64,000 nucleotides of DNA from Dendrolimus kikuchii (Eukaryota > Arthropoda > Insecta > Lepidoptera > Lasiocampidae), in contig CM034411.1 in NCBI GenBank assembly GCA_019925095.2, positions 13,764,001 through 13,828,000 of the forward strand, written 5' to 3'. A model generated the notes under the pieces. It saw only the letters and a list, made by a program, of their open reading frames with translations. It made no database searches and was not told where the DNA came from. A program made the translations under genes and the position numbers. Every line of letters begins with the position of its first letter. The first letter of the stretch is position 1. Positions 19,420-30,031 of this stretch are shown piece by piece.

Positions 19420-19625
19420 TGCTCTCTTAAGGGAGACTGGAACCTGGTCATTAATTCCGGAGCACAACTCAAGGTTGTTATGACGGCGTACTCCAGACCA
19501 GGGAAGGTAGCCATCTAGTCGAGAAAATGCCATACCACCTGGTTGTGGGTTGTTTTGTCGCCTCTTACGATAGGCCGCCCGGCTGCAGGAAATTGTATTC
19601 TTTCTCCGTTCCTGCACGGATAATT
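19420..19625 (-). mobile_element. R300 retroposon, 5' two-thirds
   Basis: The minus strand runs from the CCGTGCAGGAACGG start to CTCCCTTAAGAGAG, then changes abruptly into RTE sequence. The 3' third is absent. Confidence 0.82.
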
Positions 19626-20152
19626 TTTACGTTATTTCAAGTGACGTCATTTTTAAGTATTGGCTTTATTACGACTGCATTTTCCAGAAACAATCGACAA
19701 ACAAAACTCTAAACATTACGCGCGCTCCTCGCACAGTGTTGTTTGACAATCTTTGCGAGTGAAACAGAGCGACGATGGTAACAAAACATATATATATAAC
19801 GCTAAAATTACCGTTAATAATAGTATTAACGTTACATTTTTTACCGTTAAAATGACTAGTAATAACAGTAAGTTTTATAACAATATTAATTTTTTACCGT
19901 TATCTGAAATTAGCATAAATAACGATACTACATTTTTACCGGTATTTCAAGAGCTGATTTAAATTCAAATTAATTTATTTTGTTGACTATTTTTATTTAT
20001 AATTTTATTTCAAGAAAACATGTCCCATAGTACTAATACATATTACATTATTCAAATTATACGTTATACAGAATTTCATGAATACATACAATTTAAAAGG
20101 TTAAACATACATACATACTCACATTCACACTTATTCACATATATACCACAAG
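19626..20152. other. No gene recognised
   Basis: AT-rich, with several ACCGTTA-type short repeats between 19800 and 19950. The 69-codon frame is Asn-rich and unconvincing. Confidence 0.4.
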
Positions 20153-20400
20153 TTATACTTTCACTATACTATTATGTGTAGCGCAGCAGTGGCTAACGTA
20201 GGTACAATCTACCCTATCAGCAATCATCGCCAGGACGGCGTTGGTGCTGGCCCGTACCCGGCGCACCAGGGACGCACATCGCTTCCTAATGGTGGTCTGA
20301 AAACAATCGGTGCGCATCAGTGCAAACATGCCCGAGGCGTTGCAGTAGCGGGGCAGCCCCAACACCGCCCTTACGCATTATTGTATTGGACACGAAGGGC
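20153..20400 (-). pseudogene. LINE RT C-terminal fragment
   Basis: The minus strand reads LGLPRYCNASGMFALMRTDC, then IRKRCASLVRRVRAS and IADRVDCTY. This pattern (LGLPR...ASGMFA...RKR.ASL..RVR.S) is the extreme C-terminus of many insect LINE polymerases. Nothing else of the element is nearby. Confidence 0.65.
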
Positions 20401-20569
20401 GTGCAGCTTCTCTGTGAATAATTTGCCCACAGACTGCACGTGTAATAAGTGAAAGACCATCTTAAAACTACAGGCTAGCCAAATAGAGCAGAAAATAATA
20501 GAGGCGCCACTTTCGCAAATTTTAAACTCTAGTATCACCAATATTATGTCAAGTATAATTTTGATATAT

Positions 20570-20805
20570 ATTAATAATAAGAACGGCTCATAGGCTCGCG
20601 CCTTCCCCTATAGGGGGACGGAGGGTATACCCGCCACGCTCGTCCCAGACGACTTAGCATTGGTTATGTCGATGTGTAAGTTTCATCACGATGTTTTTCT
20701 TCAACATTATTAACACGTGCTAATTGTAACAATATGCACATTAGGTTAGAAAACTGCCTAAATGATGCATGTATTTCGACCAGGAGTCGAATCCGCGCTC
20801 ATTGA
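20570..20805 (-). mobile_element. tSINE, diverged and 5'-incomplete
   Basis: It shares AACAATATGCACATTAG, CATCACGATGTTT and the CCCCTATAGGGGGA motif with the 9455 copy. Box B is recognisable (GGAGTCGAATCC); box A is lost. Confidence 0.72.
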
Positions 20806-21054
20806 ATTTTGATACTCACTAGTAATTTTTAGTATTACGTCAAACATTTTGCAAGTATCAAGTTGTTTTATTTACGACATACGTATTTTGTCGACATAAC
20901 CTATGATGTTTGCTTTAATAATAATGACTATAATTTTGTAATCAAGAGCACGCACCTTGTAATATTAATAATAATAGAGCAATTCGATTTATAGTGGTAG
21001 CTTTCTACATCAGTATTACTGTTCATTTACTTGCCCTGACACCGGTTGAATTTT
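20806..21054. other. No gene recognised
   Basis: AT-rich spacer. Confidence 0.4.
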
Positions 21055-21062
21055 GACATTAC

Positions 21063-21731
21063 TCGTGAGTTTTTGGCGGGAACTGAAAGGAGATGTGCTG
21101 TGCAGTTTTATTTTCTAAAAATGTGTAAAATGACACCTAAAATGAACAATAGTTGTAGGATATTGATAGTTTTTGAGTAGTAATTATGTGTTTTTGTGAG
21201 AAATGTGAATTGTATAGTCAGATGTGGCCTTTTGAGTTGTGACAAGAACTCCGTTGAATGGCTTCAGTTGATAACCTACAGTTTAGCTGCAGCTGAGCTA
21301 TACATAGGCTTAACAAAATGAAGAAATTATATTGTAATCTAAGATCTATCTTTCTATCTATGCAGGAATGGAAGAAAGAATACAATTTCCTGCGTTGGGG
21401 CGGCCTGTCGTAAGAAGCGACTAAACAACCCACAGCCAGGTGGTAGGGCATTTGCCCGACTGGATGGCTACCACCCCTGGTCTAGAGCATGCCGCTATAA
21501 CTACTTTGAGTTGTGTTCCGGCACTAGTGACCAGGTTTCAGACTCACTTAACAGAGCAGCAGCGCATTTGTAGCACCTTTGCTGTTGCAAATGTCCATAG
21601 GCGATGGTAACCGCTTTCCATCCAGTGGGCCGTCTGCCTGTCTGCTGAACTCCTGCAATAAAAAAAACAAAAATAAAGAAAAAGATCTGACTTAAAGGCC
21701 TAGCTGCCAAGCCATAAATCTAAATAAATAA
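21063..21731 (+). mobile_element. G310 retroposon, interrupted by R300
   Basis: G310 starts GTTTTTGGCGGGAACTG and ends in an AAATAAATAA-type tail. TSD GACATTAC is at 21055-21062 and 21732-21739. An R300 copy splits it near AAGATCT (left part to 21347, right part from 21682). Confidence 0.85.
21348..21681 (+). mobile_element. R300 retroposon inside G310
   Basis: The body starts TGCAGGAATGGAAG and ends TGCAATAAAAAAAAC. AAGATCT flanks it at 21341-21347 and 21682-21688, a short TSD interrupting a motif that is continuous in intact G310 copies. Confidence 0.85.
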
Positions 21732-21739
21732 GACATTAC

Positions 21740-22460
21740 AAGTATTATGGATTTTATGTCAAATTTTAACCGTAAGGCAAATGAACAGTCGGTAGGATAT
21801 AGGAGCCTTAAAATAAACTAAACTAACTATTACAAACCTGTCTTATAGGCTGTTGTTTGGTAAATATCAACAAATTGTAAATAAAAGATTTTGCTTTAAA
21901 TTCCTTTGGAAATCTTTGATAAGTTTTAAAAATCACTTCGTGTGGAACACATAGCATTTTATATGCGTACCAGGATATGTCCAAGACTTCGTTTACGCTT
22001 GACTTGAAATTCCCGCGGGATTCCCGTGATACAAAGGACCGCAGCATTATAAAAGAATGTAAGCTATCATTTTATTGAAAACTGTGTCGAAATAAGTAAA
22101 TTTTTATGCACCTGAACAATTAAAAACCGCTCCAGGGAAAATTCCCGTATGGTTCCCGGGAAATAACATATCAAACATTTTATTACATAAAATTTGCTAT
22201 CGACCAGTAAAAAAATCACATTGAAATATTTTTTTTATCTGGCCATTTTAAAACATTCTGAGAAAAATTTCCGCGAGATTCCCGGGATCAAAATAGGTCA
22301 GTATTAAGTCTAAGAATTTGCTGTCGATCAGTGAAAACCGCATAGAAATCGACCCAATAGTTTTTACGTGAATCCCGAACAAACAAACAAGAAATTTAAA
22401 AAATTGCATCGTGTTCTCCATCGTTTCAGTTGCCCTTTTTTAAATAGTTATTATAAATTT
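21740..22460. repeat. Decayed repeats with a recurring TTCCCG module
   Basis: A phrase like AAATTCCCG...GATTCCCG recurs near 22005, 22136 and 22262, each followed by similar text. It looks like a worn Helitron or tandem repeat. I see no gene. Confidence 0.4.
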
Positions 22461-22467
22461 ATATTTA

Positions 22468-23060
22468 CTAGTGGTCGCTTGTGGTCGAAATTCGACCATA
22501 ATAATTAATGTCAAAGACTATACTTCTATAATCACAGATTTCGCCAAGGCTACACTGTTAGTTTGACTTTCAACAATATACAAAAGAGTATATATGCGTG
22601 TGTGTGTCAAATACATGGTAGTGTGTGTGTGTGTGTAATGTTTTTTCTATTGATTTAATGTATTTTTTATGCACAATTAAAAAAAAATATTAGCATTCTG
22701 CACTCCTTCTCTATATCTTATGCTAATATATAAAGCTGAAGACTTTATTTGTTTGAACGCGCTAATCTCAGGAACTACTAGTTTGATTTGAAAATTTCTT
22801 TCAATGTTAGATAGCCCAATTATCGAGGCAGGCTATAGGCTATATATCATCACGCTAAGACCAATAAGAGCGGATCACCAATGAAGAATGTTTCAAAATC
22901 GGGGGGTTTTGAAAACAAATTCCACGCGGACGACGTCGTGGGCACAGCTAGTAAACTGCAAGTGTGCGAAATTTCATACTCCTCCGTCCGCGCAATTTTC
23001 GTAAAAAGAGGTACAATTTTTTGCTGTGTTTTTGCTTCACGTATGAATTACTAGAGTTTA
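22468..23060 (-). mobile_element. Helitron-like repeat, host of a second Helitron
   Basis: The minus-strand 3' end is CTAG at 22468-22471, about 10 bp beyond a perfect hairpin TGGTCG/CGACCA. The same repeat at 34838-35330 lacks the inner insertion. The 5' boundary is not certain. Confidence 0.65.
22716..22951 (+). mobile_element. Intact short Helitron with an empty-site paralogue
   Basis: The 236-bp element begins TCTTATGCTAATATATAAAG and ends GGGCACAGCTAG. A subterminal palindrome ACGACGTCGT sits at 22930-22939. It is inserted between CTATA and TAAACT. The paralogous locus at 35237-35246 reads CTATATAAAC uninterrupted, so it inserted between A and T without TSD, as Helitrons do. It has no coding capacity; a Rep/helicase in trans is required. 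Confidence 0.92.
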
Positions 23061-23105
23061 CCCCGCGGCTCCGCCGCGCGTCAAACTCTAGCGCGTACCT
23101 CTTGT
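23004..23105 (+). repeat. Nested palindrome
   Basis: CTAGAGTTT and AAACTCTAG enclose a GC-rich core (CGCGGCTCCGCCGCG), and AAGAGGTAC / GTACCTCTT lie outside. It may be a collapsed pair of Helitron ends. Confidence 0.6.
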
Positions 23106-23399
23106 TTTAAGAGCAGGCGTTAATACAGGATATATTGTATTGTATTTTTATGTTGGTGCTATTTGCCCTCGGAAGATTTACTTCATTTTATGTCGCAAAC
23201 TATCCAATCTACCGGGATGAATAGAATCTATGTCCATTTTCGGTATTCAGACAGACAGATCGAGCGAAAGTCGCATTTTTTTAAAGATTGTGAATTTTTG
23301 TATCTATAAACTTGATAAATGATTGGTCGTCCATACAAACTTTAATACCTTATTTCAACCCGTTCTAGTTTTATTTATATAAATAAATATTGTGTAAAC

Positions 23400-24235
23400 T
23401 ACACAAACGACCAAAACTACCAAACATACTAAAACTGCCGAAACTACCAAATCTACCAACCAAAACTACTAAATCCACCAACTAAAACTGCCACAACTAC
23501 CAAAACAACCGAATAAACCAAATCGACCAACCAAAACTACCACAACTATCAAAACTACCACAACTATCAAAACTACCACAACTATCAAAACTACCACAAC
23601 TACCAAAACTAACACAACTATCAAAACTACCGCAACTACCAAAACAACAGAATATACCAAATCGACCAACCAAAACTACCACAACTATCAAAACTACCAC
23701 AACTATCAAAACTACCACAACTAGCAAAGTAACCGAATCTACCAACGAAAACTACTATAACTACCAAATCTACAAACCAAAACTACCATAACTACCAATA
23801 CTACCACTACTACCAAAACTACCAAATCTACCCAAACTATCAAATCCACCAATCAAAACTACCACAATTACCAAATCTACCAATCAAAACTACCACAATT
23901 ACCACAATTAACAAATCTACCAATCAAAACTACCAATACTACCACTACTACCTACCAAAACTACCACAACTACCGAAACTACCAAATCTACAAACCAAAA
24001 CTACCACAACCACCAAAACTACCACAACTACCAAATCTACCGAAACTACCAAATCTACAAAATAAAACTACCACAACTACCAAAACAACCGAAGCTACCA
24101 AAACTACCAGCATAAACTACCGAAAATAGCAAAACTACCACAACTACCAAAACTGCCAAACAAAACTACCAAAACTACCTAAACGACCAAATTGACCAAA
24201 ATAAACAAAATGACGAAAATTGCAAACCACAAATA
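23400..24235 (+). repeat. ACTACC minisatellite
   Basis: About 0.8 kb of degenerate 9-bp units (CAAAACTAC, CACAACTAC, CAAATCTAC), often paired into 18-bp higher-order units. Val-rich frames on the minus strand are by-products. Unit identity is highest near 23540-23720. Confidence 0.92.
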
Positions 24236-24607
24236 AAAAACCTATCCTAGTTTCCGGGATAAACTTTACATAAATCTATCCCAAAATCTATCCCAGTATC
24301 CGGGATGAAAAGTATCCCTTGGCCACCCTCGGTATTCAAAATACATATGTACCGAGTATCAGTCAAATCGGTCCAATAGTCTTTCCATAAAAGGATAACA
24401 AACAGAGAGACAAATATACTTTTATCCCGGAAACTATACCATTTTCCGGGATAAAAAGTATCCTATGTTCATTCTCGGCATCGAAAATATATATATACTG
24501 AGTTTCAGCCAAATCGGTCCAGTAGTTTTTACGTGAAAACGGAACAGACAGACAGATAGACAGACAGACAGACAGAGTTACTTTCGCATTTATAATATTA
24601 ATAGGGA
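24236..24607 (-). mobile_element. Helitron-like 5' part beside the minisatellite
   Basis: Minus strand begins TCCCTATTAATATTATAAAT at 24607 (preceded by A), then GCGAAAGTAACTCTGTCTGT. CCGGGAT and CGGTATTCA phrases occur on both sides of the minisatellite (23210-23250 and 24300-24340), so the tract probably expanded inside this element. Confidence 0.55.
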
Positions 24608-25159
24608 TATAGACAGCATTATAGATTTAGTTATTATTAGTGGAATTTAGGCTTGGAGCAACGTTAAAATTAAACTAACATGGAGAAATTCACTTTGTTT
24701 GTATTTCACTGACATTAACTACAGATAAGATAGAATTATGCCACAAGGCAAGGAAAATAGTTTATGTTCTAGACTTTATGGCCAGGTTATATTATTATGT
24801 GCATACGTAAAGTTTATAAATATCTTTTCATCGATAAAGTTCGATTTAGAAAGAAGAAGAAGAAAGAAAGAAAAAGATTTATTGACTTAAAAAAGACGAC
24901 GCTATACATAAAAAACACAATACATTCACAATGAATTTTACACAAAAACAAAAAAAGTGATTCACAAAACACAAAAACATTTACGTCGGAAAAACCAAAA
25001 TCAAATAAAATTACCGCGCTTAAAACCGTTAAAACGTAGTTTTATTATGTATACAGGTCGCGAAAACTTAAGAAAATATTACAAAAACATTTAATTATAA
25101 TAAATAAGGCTAAATAAATTAAACACTATAAATATTAAACCACGTCATTTTGATAGAAG
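24608..25159. repeat. Unassigned, with a foldback arm fragment
   Basis: No gene. From about 24990 to 25055 ATTACCGCGCTTAAAACCG and GTAGTTTTATTA match the right arm of the foldback element at 27718-29042. Confidence 0.5.
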
Positions 25160-25441
25160 GCGTGGTAGCGTAATGGCTAGCGCACGGGTCCCGAACTCAA
25201 AGGGCGCGTCTTCGATCCTGGCCGGAACGCATGCACCACTTAGGCAGTTTTCTGACCTAATGTGCACATTGTTACAATTACCACGTGCTAACAACGGCGA
25301 AGGAAAACATCGTGATACAACCTGCATATCGAGATAACCGATGTGTCAAACCTGCCAAGTCGCCTTGGACAAGCGTGGCGGGTATACTGTCCGTTCCCCT
25401 ATAACGGGAGACCCGAGCTCAGCTGTGGGACATTTATGGGC
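25160..25441 (+). mobile_element. tSINE copy
   Basis: Box A-like GTGGTAGCGTAATGGCTAGC and box B-like CTTCGATCCTGG are present. It is truncated at the 3' end against R550. Confidence 0.85.
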
Positions 25442-25449
25442 CGTCTTTA

Positions 25450-26032
25450 AAGACCACGAACTTTTGGAGGGCTTGCGTGGGGCCATGGGGAGGCCAACAC
25501 GTAGAGGCCCCTTGAAAAATTTAATCTAAATGTGGCGTGACACTGACCGGCGATTATCCCTGTCCACACCATATAATAATGCACCCAAGGACAAGCCCCG
25601 GCCAGTGTAGGACTGTTGTGGGAAATAAGAACAAAAAGTACCGGGCTATTGGGATGAACTGCTAGTGGTACTAGGGGTCTGGAAATATAGGGAATATGGT
25701 GTCTGTCTGTCGCAATGTTCAGGGAACATGGAAAAATGGGCAGACGGTAACTCGCCACTCCCTGTATGGGCTCCAAAAATGCCACAGAAGACAGGGGAAA
25801 CATGGATGAGAGTGGCTAAGGGGCGTTGAGAGGTGTGCTGCAGGTTCACCGAAGCTACTTCTGATGTTATGCCATTGATCACTTCCACCCCTGGAGCTTG
25901 AGTTTTAGCCTTAGCGATCTCCACTCCGTGCCGGCTGGTTACGGCAAGCACCGAGGTGGGAGCCTTTCCTTGGCCCCCGGAGTCAGGTACGAGGTATCGC
26001 TACTCACCTAAGGCTTCGCCACAAAGATGCGG
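25450..26032 (-). repeat. R550 unclassified repeat, copy 2
   Basis: Reverse-oriented partner of 2515-3060. It is a little longer, with extra CTCGCCACTCCCTGTATGG text, and ends in the shared CTAAGGCTTCGCCACAAAG. Confidence 0.6.
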
Positions 26033-26197
26033 GTTGTTGTTATTATATAATTCCGGCACAGCAATATGCTGAGTGTGAACTTTGTTTGCTGAAAATGCGG
26101 CGTACAAATTCTCAAAATATGCTCTGCGTATAAAAATATATAAGGAATGTAATCACGTCGCTATTTCTGCAAATAAAGTCTTTCTTTTTTTCTTTCT

Positions 26198-26516
26198 TTT
26201 TTTTTATTGCAGGAGATCAGAAGACAGGCAGACGGCCCACTTGATAAAAAAGCGGTTACCATCGCCTATGGACATTTGCAACACCAAAGTTGCTACAAAT
26301 GCGCTGCTGCTCTCTTTAAGGGAGACTGGAACCTGGTCACTAATGCCGGAACACAACTCAAGGTTGTTATGGCGACATACTTTAGACCAGGGGTGGTAGC
26401 CATCCAGTCGGGCAAATGCCCTACCACCTGGCTGTGGGTTGTTAAGTCGCCTCTTACAACAGGCCGCCCGGCCGCAGGAAATTGTATTTTTCTCCGTTCC
26501 TGCACGGATAAAGAAT
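26198..26516 (-). mobile_element. R300 retroposon copy
   Basis: Full-length minus-strand copy preceded by a T-rich run (the poly(A) complement). The 5' end is CCGTGCAGGAACGGAG. Confidence 0.85.
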
Positions 26517-26949
26517 AATTCTTTTATTATTATTACTATACAAATAGTCTTTTAACATATTCCTCAGTAAAATCTTGTCATTGCGTGCTAACTTCGACTT
26601 TGAATTCACACTAAATACTTCAAGAACTGTTAAAGTCAAAATTTAAACAGATTTACTTGTACGACGAAAGCTCGTGTCAGCCAAAATCTAGTTGCGACCT
26701 AGTTTCGCGGAGTAATAAATTTTATGTTAATACTCGACACTATCTACGTAAATTATGATCAGTCACACAACTACGGTGCACAAAAATCGACTTAAGGTAT
26801 ATTACGAGCTATAATAAATTAGAGAAGTTTCATAAGAAAACTTCTGAAACACCATAGTAAGTTATTAAAGTAAGTTATTAAAGTTACAATCCAACGCAAC
26901 CAAAATAGACAGATAGGTAGTACTTTATTTTACAACAAAATAACTAACC
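26517..26949. other. No gene recognised
   Basis: AT-rich with no matched repeat. Confidence 0.4.
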
Positions 26950-27310
26950 GTTGTGGCTCAATGACCCAAAATAAGCCCTGGCCTCCGAAATGAGAATACC
27001 TTTCTATTCAGCGCTGTCTCCTGCCAGTCATAGGCATGAAGTTCGCGCAGATCAGCCTCCACTACGTCACTCCAGCGATATCTGCGCCGATCAACTGGTC
27101 GCCGTCCCGTTGGTCTGCCCAGATAGGCTCTTTTCACCGCGCGATGTGCCTTGCTCTCGCCTATTATATTGGGCTCATCCAGCTTTGCGATTTCGGTATT
27201 TTTCGGATACGCCAGTTGCCATCGCTTCCCCGTATCGGACCCAGGATATTTCTTAGGACCTTTCTTACAGTCACCAACAGCTTGTTCTCTTCTTTAAGTG
27301 TTAAGGTCCA
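26950..27310 (-). pseudogene. LINE RT C-terminal fragment
   Basis: Reading the minus strand gives ENKLLVTVRKVLRNILGPIR, GSDGNWRIRK, then AHRAVKRAYLGRPTGRRP and RRYRWSDVVEADLRELHAYD with DWQETA. This is the layout seen at LINE polymerase C-termini (ILGP, a GRRP segment, then RW.D.VE.DL..L...W...A). The reading needs a frame change, so it is decayed. Confidence 0.65.
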
Positions 27311-27367
27311 CAGCAAAATAAACAGTTAGAAAAATTCCATATTTACAATACTTGCAAGAGAATATTT

Positions 27368-27683
27368 ATTTATTTTTTATTGCAGGAGATCAGCAGACAG
27401 GCAGACGACCCACTTGATTGAAAGTGGTTACCATCGCCTATGGACATTTGCAACACCAAAGTTGCTACATATGCGCTGTTGCTCTCTTAAGGGAGACTGA
27501 AACCTGGTCACTAATGCCGGAACACAGCTCAAGGTTGTTATGGCGACATACTTTAGATCAGGGGTGGTCGCCATCTAGTCGGGCAAATGCCCTACCACCT
27601 GGCTGTGGGTAGTTTTGTCGCCTCTTAGGACAGGTCACCCGGCCGCAGGAAATTGTATTCTTTCTCCGATCCTGCACGGATAA
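27368..27683 (-). mobile_element. R300 retroposon copy
   Basis: Full-length minus-strand copy. AATATTT on both sides is a possible 7-bp TSD. Confidence 0.83.
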
Positions 27684-27940
27684 AATATTTTCTTATGTGT
27701 TCACTACTAGTATACATAATAAAACTACTTATAACGGTTTTAAGTGCGGTAATTTATTTGATTTTTATTATTCCGACGTTTCGGCCACTAGTCAGTAGCC
27801 GTGATAACGGAAGACAAAGATGTCAAGATGTTATGTATAATATGGTTAAATTGATTATATTTGTATGGTTGTATTTGAATTTTATGTTATAAATATTTGT
27901 AAATTTATTGAACTATTTGTCGTTATTACCACAATAATAT

Positions 27941-28405
27941 TGTTACGACCGAGGTGCCGACAAATGTGGATTCACACCTGCATGCCATAAAAACACACAC
28001 TTTATTACCTTTCCGCGTATGGACTTCTTTTGTTTACTTTGTGATTAGAAAACAGCCCATTGTGTATTGTAATCTTTTATGGCAGTCATTAGCCAGGTGT
28101 GTGTCGGACTGATTCTAAGAAATTCGGTTCACGCGGTCGGGCAGACATATTGTATCGGTGGAGTATAAAGCAATGGCGCAATGGAGAGATCGGGAGTCGA
28201 GCGATAACCAGCTGCGAGGCAAGACTTGTGTACATTCGGTAATCTATTTAGTGACGGACTTTGCGCGTGTTATTGAATCGTGCATTACGTTTGCACTGGT
28301 AGTGTTCAGTTATATTTGTACCTGTGTTATACGTGTTTGTATAGTTCTAATAAATTCTATAGTAATTCTAACGGCATTTTAATCTGAGTCCTGCAACTCG
28401 TAAGA
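27941..28405 (+). mobile_element. Solo LTR, same family as 924
   Basis: It starts TGTTACGACC and ends CTCGTAAGA (a worn CGTAACA). ATAT flanks it at 27937-27940 and 28406-28409. It contains GTATAAAGC, the shared stretch GTGACGGACTTTGCGCGTG, and AATAAA near the end. Confidence 0.78.
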
Positions 28406-28744
28406 ATATAATTATTTATTAATAATATACTGTATAGTTTGCCGTGACGTCGCTCTAGGTTCAAGCGGAAGATCAGTGTTGGTCTAACAGATCGACATTT
28501 TTGCTGAGCTTGATCCAATTTCTAGAACATAATATGTATATCTTCTGATACTTTGAATTTGTTCTTTCTTTTTTTATTGTGCTTTATTTATTAATTTAAA
28601 TGTGTTTGTTTCACTTGTATATGTCCTAAAAATAAACCAGTTTTCATTCTTTCTTTCTTCTTTCTTTCTTTCAAGTGTCAATGAGTATTGTTAAAGTCTT
28701 ATTTTACCTCCCACCCGTTTTATTTTAATATTATATAAAATTAT

Positions 28745-28850
28745 TAGATCTAGGCATGTTGCAGAATAGTTTCTTGCGCCCCTTCAAGCCAACACATGTT
28801 GCGAAGCGGTGGTAAATTAGATTAGGCTCCCGTAGAGTAACTAATAACCA
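28745..28850 (+). repeat. LINE 3' stem-loop fragment
   Basis: CATGTTGCAGAATAGTTTCT followed by CAACACATGTTGCGAAGCGG is a divergent version of the Jockey-type 3' stem-loop at 17619. It is embedded in the foldback element. Confidence 0.5.
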
Positions 28851-29042
28851 TAAACAAAATTAAAACTAAATAATTAAAATGAACAAGTTGGCGGTTGGCT
28901 AAATAAAACTTTGACAATACTCATTGACACTTGGCATCTTCGTCTTCGGTATCACGGTTACTGAAAAGTGACCGAAACGTCGGAATAATAAAAATAAAAT
29001 AAATTACCGCACTTAATACCGTTAAAACGTAGTTTTATTACT

Positions 29043-29104
29043 AACTAGAGAATACAATAGGCCACTTTATCGCTTAAAGTGGTCTCTTCCAGGAAATTCT
29101 TAAT
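29043..29104 (-). mobile_element. CR1-type LINE 3' hairpin fragment, variant
   Basis: Minus strand reads GGAAGAGACCACTTTAAGCG then ATAAAGTGGCC: the CR1 tail hairpin with a shifted stem (CCACTTT/AAAGTGG). Confidence 0.55.
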
Positions 29105-29284
29105 AGTAATAATAATAATTACTAAAATAATTACTAGAAATTTGACTCAGTGTACTTTAAGTAAATAGTGTCGTTTTGTGGGTAGTGGATAGAAACTTAG
29201 GGTAGTTTTATTACTTAGTTTAGAAATTATTTACGTAAACCACTAAGGTGTCTCCTGTAATACCTACAGGCGACATATATTATA
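29105..29284. other. Spacer
   Basis: No feature seen. Confidence 0.4.
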
Positions 29285-29499
29285 CTATCAACATGAATTT
29301 TTTATTTATTTATTTAATTTGTTTGAGAAACATACAATAATTAATACTCTTAAATATATAACACAAAATTAATACATATATCAATCTAGTTTCCACTAAA
29401 AACAATTTATATAATAAAAATAAGAAGAATATAAAATTTCTATTTAATTTAAATTTCTAATAATTTTAATTTTATTGAACAAAAACAAAAAAAATATGT
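29285..29499 (-). mobile_element. 3' UTR of the RNase H-type LINE (short copy)
   Basis: It matches the non-coding end of the LINE at 43443-44160 (TTTATTTAATTTGTTTGAGA, CATACAATAATTA, CTAGTTTCCACTAAAAA). Only the 3' UTR survives. Confidence 0.6.
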
Positions 29500-29509
29500 C
29501 ACCACGAAT

Positions 29510-29833
29510 ATTTTATTTTATTTAAGTTTATGGCTTGGCAGCTAGGCCTTTAAGCCAGATCTTAGTTTACAATATAGTTTCTTCATTTTCTTAAGTCTAT
29601 GTGTAGCACAGCTGAACTGTAGGTAATCAGCTAGTGCCATTCAACGGAGTTCTCGTGACAACTCAAAAGGCCACATTTGACTATACAGTTCACATTTATC
29701 ACAAAACACATAATTACTCCTCAAAAACGATCAATATCCTATAACTATTGTTCATTTTAGAGTAATTTTACACATTTTTAGAAAATAAAAGTGCGTAGCA
29801 CACCGTCTCCTTTCATTTCCCGCCAAAAACTGA
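29510..29833 (-). mobile_element. G310 retroposon copy
   Basis: Full-length minus-strand copy (tail TTTATTTTATTTAAG at left, CCCGCCAAAAAC at right). TSD CACCAC(G/A)AAT at 29500-29509 and 29834-29843, one mismatch. Confidence 0.87.
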
Positions 29834-30031
29834 CACCACAAATAATTACTAATCAACTAGAGATAAAAAAGGAAAGTATATAAAAAAACGTTTGTCATTA
29901 TTCTAAAAAGTGTAAGTCATTGACATACGTAATATTACATTTTATGGAGGACTATAAAGATTCATCTCTTAAATGTCTGTAAAAACCCTATACGCATGAG
30001 TTTCACTCGCACACGGCCACTTGATTTCTAA

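Larger units (their letters stand above)
27718..29042. mobile_element. Long-inverted-repeat (foldback) element with nested insertions
   Basis: Left arm: ATAATAAAACTAC...GCGGTAATTTATTTGATT...CCGACGTTTCGG (27718-27830). Right arm: CCGAAACGTCGGAATAATAA...GTAGTTTTATTA (28970-29040). Between are a solo LTR and a LINE 3' piece. A related element is at 39655-40004. No transposase seen. Confidence 0.6.

Noticed and set aside
23469..23745. Val/Ser-rich minus-strand frames
   Set aside because: They are translations of the ACTACC minisatellite and carry no protein signal.
23400..24235. CRISPR-like spaced repeats
   Set aside because: Units are short, degenerate and contiguous with no unique spacers; the context is eukaryotic.
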